Made by a program: the position numbers and the translations under genes. A DNA stretch of 9,394 nucleotides from Clostridiales bacterium (GTDB lineage Bacteria > Bacillota > Clostridia > Lachnospirales > Lachnospiraceae). Of the stretch, positions 6,373-9,394 are shown in pieces; position 1 is the stretch's first letter, and each line of letters starts with the position of its first letter. The notes below the pieces were generated by a model that was not told the DNA's origin, ran no database searches, and saw only the letters and a program-made list of their open reading frames with translations. The stretch lies in contig JAJPYU010000138.1 in assembly GCA_021204765.1 (NCBI GenBank), positions 1 to 9,394 of the forward strand, written 5' to 3'.

Positions 6373-6392
6373 TCAATATTTTTTATCATAAC
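6365..6392. promoter_or_regulatory. 7-bp dyad overlapping the fic promoter
   Basis: GTTATGA at 6365-6371 and TCATAAC at 6386-6392 are perfect reverse complements 14 nt apart. The first arm overlaps the upstream -10 and the second arm overlaps the weak -35 of the downstream candidate, an operator-like position. Confidence 0.35.
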
Positions 6393-6402
6393 CATCGCAA
6401 AT

Positions 6403-6419
6403 CTGTGATATACTGTGAT
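6403..6419. repeat. Direct repeat CTGTGAT, 10-bp phased
   Basis: CTGTGAT occurs at 6403-6409 and again at 6413-6419, exactly 10 bp apart, flanking the TATACT element before fic. It is a possible regulator site. Confidence 0.35.
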
Positions 6420-6462
6420 TCAGAAGCAACAGCATTTTCAAATATCATGATGAGGTGTTTTA

Positions 6463-7251
6463 ATGAATTACGATGAGACTGTTGTCTGGTGGAAAAGTGA
6501 AAAAAGAGATACCGTTGAAGACCTGAAAGTATTGCTGGATAATTTTCGTGTTCTTTTTGCGTATAATTCCGGGAAAATTGAGAATGATGCAATTTCTTAT
6601 CATGATACCCGGGAGATTTTCGAGAATGGAAGAGTGGTTGGCTATACCGGGGATTTGAGAACACTTTTTGAAATCCGCAATCAGAAGGACTGCTTTGAGG
6701 AGCTGCTGGAGTACATTGTTGAGAAAAGAGAGGTCAGCACAGATTTTATCCTGGACATTCACAGACAGCTGATGAAAGGATGCTATGACGATACCAGATA
6801 TGCGAAAGGTGAGAGACCTGGAGCCCTCAAGATCCACGACTATGTCACCGGGGACGGCATTGGCACCCCGCCGGAGAGCGTAGAGGCGGAGCTTGTCGAT
6901 CTGCTGGAGGAAATCCGGGAGGCGGAAGGTGGAGATGTGCTGACCATTGCTGCGTATCTGCACCTGCGTTTTGAGGAGATACATCCCTTTGCAGATGGAA
7001 ACGGCCGGGTTGGACGCGTACTCTTAAATTACTATCTCATGACTCATGACTTCCCGCCGCTGGTTCTTTTTGATGTGGATAAGGAGACTTATTATATGGC
7101 CCTGGCTGTGTATGACAAGACCGGGAAGATTGATGGTTTTCTGACGTTCCTAAAGGAGCAGATGGAAAAGACCTGGGCCAGGAAAAAGAAGCCGGAGGGG
7201 CGTCTGGATGAGATATTGACAGGCATGGGTAATACACAGAAATGCAGCTGA
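6463..7251 (+). CDS. Fic/DOC family protein with N-terminal autoinhibitory motif (class II type)
   Basis: The 262-residue product contains the complete Fic motif HPFADGNGRVGR at residues 174-185. Fic enzymes use its histidine to transfer AMP (or another nucleotide part) from ATP to a target-protein hydroxyl. Residues 36-41, SGKIEN, fit the inhibitory (S/T)xxxE(G/N) helix. Being N-terminal to the Fic core, this places the protein in class II, kept inactive until the helix is displaced. The flap region lies around residues 112-140 (YAKGERPGALKIHDYV). Length is normal, with no extra DNA-binding domain and no TM segment. GAGGTG at 6452-6457 is five bases before the ATG. A NUDIX gene follows after 61 nt and a membrane protein after that, probably on the same transcript. 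No FicA/Phd-like antitoxin gene is adjacent, consistent with intramolecular control. Confidence 0.94.
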   Translation: MNYDETVVWWKSEKRDTVEDLKVLLDNFRVLFAYNSGKIENDAISYHDTREIFENGRVVGYTGDLRTLFEIRNQKDCFEELLEYIVEKREVSTDFILDIHRQLMKGCYDDTRYAKGERPGALKIHDYVTGDGIGTPPESVEAELVDLLEEIREAEGGDVLTIAAYLHLRFEEIHPFADGNGRVGRVLLNYYLMTHDFPPLVLFDVDKETYYMALAVYDKTGKIDGFLTFLKEQMEKTWARKKKPEGRLDEILTGMGNTQKCS

Positions 7252-7312
7252 AATCTGATCAGTGTATTTTCCTGCCGGATGTGGTAAGATTTGTGCCGGA
7301 GGGAATAATGTC

Positions 7313-7867
7313 ATGGAAAAAATGAAGCGTATAGACAGGGTTTTGAAATATGAGGGTGCTATAGTCGACGTCTATGATGATCTCATGGAGTCACCCACCG
7401 GGCATATCGCCCACTGGGATTACATACGGCACAGAAAGGGAGCCGCGGCGGTGCTGCCTGTCACAGATGAGGGTAAGATACTGATGGTGCGGCAGTATCG
7501 GAATGCCCTGAACCGGGAGACTCTGGAGATACCTGCCGGCTCCAAGGATACGGCAGATGAGCCCGGGATAGTCTGCGCCGCCAGGGAGCTGGAGGAGGAG
7601 ACAGGATACAGGCCTGGGAAGCTGGTCCCCCTGGTGACCGTGGCTTCTACTGTCGCCTTTTGCAATGAGCTGATAGAGGTATTTCTTGCCACGGAGCTGG
7701 TTCGCTCCAGTCGGCATCTGGACGAAGATGAGTTCATAGAGGAGGAGAGCTACAGCTTAGAGGAGCTTAAAAGCATGATCTTTGCGCAACAGATCCAGGA
7801 CGGCAAGACCATTGCCGCCATCATGGCATACGCGGCATTTTCAGATGGGCCGGGAAAGGAGCGGTGA
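7313..7867 (+). CDS. NUDIX hydrolase, ADP-ribose pyrophosphatase type
   Basis: The 184-residue product carries a NUDIX box from PAGSKDT through REL and EEETGY, about residues 76-101. The spacing from the first Gly to the first Glu is six rather than the canonical five residues; such an insertion occurs in some members. The N-terminal part (GAIVDVYDDLMESPTG, then HRKGAAAVLPVTDEGKILMV) and the QYRNAL / LEIPAG signature match the ADP-ribose pyrophosphatase (NudF-like) branch, which hydrolyses ADP-ribose to AMP and ribose 5-phosphate with Mg2+. The start at 7313 is chosen because GGAGGG at 7298-7303 lies nine bases before it; an in-frame ATG at 7262 has no site. It lies 61 nt after fic and five bases before the membrane-protein ATG at 7873, suggesting translational coupling. 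Substrate assignment is from family resemblance. Confidence 0.92.
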   Translation: MEKMKRIDRVLKYEGAIVDVYDDLMESPTGHIAHWDYIRHRKGAAAVLPVTDEGKILMVRQYRNALNRETLEIPAGSKDTADEPGIVCAARELEEETGYRPGKLVPLVTVASTVAFCNELIEVFLATELVRSSRHLDEDEFIEEESYSLEELKSMIFAQQIQDGKTIAAIMAYAAFSDGPGKER

Positions 7868-7872
7868 CGGCA

Positions 7873-8445
7873 ATGTTTTCAAATATGGATATCCAGACCA
7901 GACAGATGCTCATAGGAAATGTGCTGCTGATACTCTGCTGCGTTTTTTACCTGGCGTGGTGGCTTATCGCCTTTAAGCCGGTGGATGCCATAAAGGGGAT
8001 GAAGAGCGGCTGGCTGCTGCTTCCGGCCTTTGTCTTCGGCATCGCGGCCATCATACAGATAGTGAGAGGCAGCGGCGGGGAAGGAATTCAGACTGTGCTT
8101 ATCCCGAAGCTGGTGATACTCCTCGGCGGTCTGGCAGTATATATCATTTTGCTGATAGTGACCAGGAAGCTTATGGGCAGACCGGTCACCACGGAGCTGT
8201 TGCTCATAGTCGGCTGGGCTGTGATCACATTCCTGGAGCTTGACGCTCTGTACGGGCTGGGGAGATTTTCAAAGGCTGCGGTCATTATTTTTATGATAAT
8301 AACTGTGGCAGCGGCGGTGGTCGGATTGAGATGTTATCTGCTGTATTACGGCCTGGATGCCAGGATGGGATACATAGACGGGATGATACCCCTGATCATC
8401 ATAGCAGCCATGATGGCAGTGATAACAGGGGGCGTTTATATATAA
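7873..8445 (+). CDS. Six-transmembrane hypothetical membrane protein
   Basis: The 190-residue product has about six hydrophobic helices, roughly residues 13-34, 45-64, 77-98, 105-126, 135-155 and 170-188, with short charged loops such as KPVDAIKGMKSG and RGSGGEG. It has no signal peptide, no long soluble domain and no motif I can assign. It is an integral inner-membrane protein of unknown role. AAAGGAG at 7855-7861 is 11 bases before this ATG. A GTG at 7864 overlapping the NUDIX stop would add three residues but lies only two bases from that site, so 7873 is preferred. The tight link to the NUDIX gene suggests co-expression. The gene is followed at once by a GC-rich hairpin shared with the convergent strand. 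Confidence 0.85.
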   Translation: MFSNMDIQTRQMLIGNVLLILCCVFYLAWWLIAFKPVDAIKGMKSGWLLLPAFVFGIAAIIQIVRGSGGEGIQTVLIPKLVILLGGLAVYIILLIVTRKLMGRPVTTELLLIVGWAVITFLELDALYGLGRFSKAAVIIFMIITVAAAVVGLRCYLLYYGLDARMGYIDGMIPLIIIAAMMAVITGGVYI

Positions 8446-8453
8446 AACAGGAA

Positions 8454-8479
8454 AATCCCGGGTCGTTTGGCCCGGGATT
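8454..8479. terminator. GC-rich hairpin between convergent transcripts
   Basis: AATCCCGGG (8454-8462) pairs perfectly with CCCGGGATT (8471-8479) around an eight-base loop. On the minus strand the stem runs into TTCCTGTTTT, a fair U-tract for transcripts from the aminotransferase side. On the plus strand only GATAATATC follows, so termination of the membrane-protein transcript is probably weaker. Confidence 0.65.
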
Positions 8480-8504
8480 GATAATATCATCCCCCAGTCC
8501 CTTC

Positions 8505-8745
8505 TCTCATCCTCATTCTCAAACCAGTGGTCATAAGTAAAGAATCTCTCATCCGCTGTCCAGTCGGCGGGCAGCCAGTCCCAGGTAATGGTCCGGCGGC
8601 CATCAGTATCCGGTCTCATAATCCGCGGCGGGAACTCCTCCAGCCAATCACATTCTATTGCCGTCCGGCCCAGTTTTTTCAAAGTAAGTGAAGCCGTGTT
8701 CTTCGCCCGGCCCAGCGGTGAGACATAGATATCCTTAAAATTCAT
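8505..8745 (-). pseudogene. Histidine phosphatase (phosphoglycerate mutase-like) internal fragment
   Basis: On the minus strand from 8745 about 80 residues match the middle of the histidine phosphatase superfamily, with KDIYVSPLGRAKNTASLTLK, then LEEFPPRI, and ITWDWLPADWT through YDHWFENE. SPLGRAKNTA is the second conserved block. The family's N-terminal RHG motif with the catalytic histidine, normally some 40 residues earlier, is missing. So is the C-terminal half with the second catalytic histidine, because after ENE the frame enters the terminator hairpin and the antisense of the neighbouring gene. AAAGGA lies about eight bases upstream of the ATG, perhaps by chance. It follows the aminotransferase gene on the same strand after about 70 nt and may have been its partner. 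It cannot be an active phosphatase. Confidence 0.8.
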
Positions 8746-8818
8746 CCTGGATTTCCTTTCACATTTCAAGAACGCATTTCTGAAAATCGGTATCTTTGCC
8801 GGTTTAAAGGAATCTCTG

Positions 8819-9394
8819 TTAAGGGCAGTTAAACACCCACCTGTCAATCCTCTCAAATGCCTCCTGCACTCGGATAAGGGGCAAGGCCAGGTTCATCCTT
8901 ATAGAGCAGGGCCCGTTAAACATCCTGCCGTCCTGGATAGCGACGCCTACCCGCCAGCAGGCTTTTTCCACATCCTCAATGGTCTTACCGTGGGCAGCGC
9001 ACCATTCAGAACAATCGACAAAGAGCATGTAGGTGCCCTGGGGTCTGCTGACTTTTACGCCTTCGAAATGATCCCGAATATAATCACAGGCGAAATTGAT
9101 ATTTTCCGAGAGCACCTGGCAGAGCTCATCCACCCACTCATAACCATCGGACTTATACGCACCTATGAGGGCGTGCATGGAGAGGACGTTCATCTCGTTG
9201 TAGTGGGATTTGGAGGCCTTCGCATCGCAGCGGTCCCTGAGATAGGAATTGTAAATGATGTGATAACTGCCCACCAGCCCGGCCAGATTAAAAGTCTTGC
9301 TGGGTGCATAGAGGGCAACCGTCCTGTTTCCGGCGTCCTCGCTGACAGACTGCGTAGGGATATGCTTATTCCCATTTAAAATGATGTCTGACCA
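8819..9394 (-). CDS. PatB/MalY-type PLP-dependent aminotransferase / C-S lyase, partial
   Basis: The 191 visible residues are the C-terminal half of a fold-type I PLP enzyme of the MalY/PatB group, which cleaves cystathionine or cysteine conjugates (beta C-S lyase) or acts as an aminotransferase. The frame begins at the window edge with WSDIILNGNKHIPTQ, continues through LYAPSKTFNLAGLVGSYHI, where the Lys of SKTFN (codon 9296-9298) should bind PLP as a Schiff base, and ends with CSIRMNLALPLI, whose Arg is the usual substrate-carboxylate contact. The frame is intact to its TAA at 8819-8821, and the full protein would be near 390 residues, with the start outside the window. A histidine-phosphatase remnant follows on the same strand. 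Whether it is a lyase or a transaminase cannot be told from this half. Confidence 0.9.
   Translation of the reverse strand, partial: WSDIILNGNKHIPTQSVSEDAGNRTVALYAPSKTFNLAGLVGSYHIIYNSYLRDRCDAKASKSHYNEMNVLSMHALIGAYKSDGYEWVDELCQVLSENINFACDYIRDHFEGVKVSRPQGTYMLFVDCSEWCAAHGKTIEDVEKACWRVGVAIQDGRMFNGPCSIRMNLALPLIRVQEAFERIDRWVFNCP

Noticed and set aside
8990..9379. 129-codon plus-strand frame
   Set aside because: Antisense to the PLP enzyme, whose SKTFN and C-terminal Arg motifs fix the true strand.
1..9394. CRISPR arrays, tRNA/rRNA genes, insertion sequences, group II introns, diversity-generating elements
   Set aside because: No regularly spaced repeats, cloverleaf, transposase or reverse-transcriptase motifs were seen on either strand.

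Overview
The window looks like a chromosomal accessory region of a gut-type Clostridia bacterium, most likely Lachnospiraceae. This rests on the style of the protein families (AAA-ATPase/PD-(D/E)XK proteins, acetyl-CoA hydrolase-type CoA-transferase, Fic, PatB-like aminotransferase), strong purine-rich Shine-Dalgarno sites, and moderate base composition. The left part is visibly more AT-rich than the CoA-transferase and the NUDIX-to-aminotransferase part. No rRNA, tRNA, CRISPR array, transposase or integrase was found.

Left, 1-1700: a graveyard. A minus-strand Abi_2 (abortive-infection) fragment runs off the left edge and ends in a foreign hydrophobic tail. It abuts a plus-strand phage tail lysozyme pseudogene with an internal TAA. 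That in turn meets a second minus-strand Abi_2 pseudogene with an internal deletion, a TAG and a frame change. About 330 bp of non-coding DNA follows, containing a palindrome, a tandem 10-mer and a perfect inverted repeat, and ending in a good promoter.

Centre, 1700-4500: a self-contained monocistronic AAA-ATPase/PD-(D/E)XK gene with its own promoter and terminator. Next is a type II toxin-antitoxin locus with an intact RelB/DinJ antitoxin and a toxin broken by one missing A in an A-run and by loss of its C-terminus. After it come scraps of a membrane protein (minus) and of a CocE/NonD (S15-type) hydrolase (plus).

Centre-right, 4498-6462: an apparently intact CoA-transferase gene, then about 660 bp with no convincing gene, ending in a candidate promoter with a dyad and phased repeats.

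Right, 6463-9394: a plus-strand run of fic, a NUDIX hydrolase of ADP-ribose pyrophosphatase type, and a six-TM membrane protein, closely spaced and probably one transcript. It converges on a minus-strand pair: a PatB/MalY-type PLP enzyme (5' end beyond the window) followed by a histidine-phosphatase remnant without its RHG active site. A GC-rich hairpin sits between the converging transcripts.

The genes do not form one obvious pathway. The common theme is an integration/turnover hotspot for defence and stress genes (two Abi remnants, nuclease-ATPase, toxin-antitoxin, Fic), with ordinary metabolic genes interspersed. The most interesting live units are the Fic-NUDIX-membrane triad and the ATPase-nuclease. 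A function for either beyond the family level is inference.
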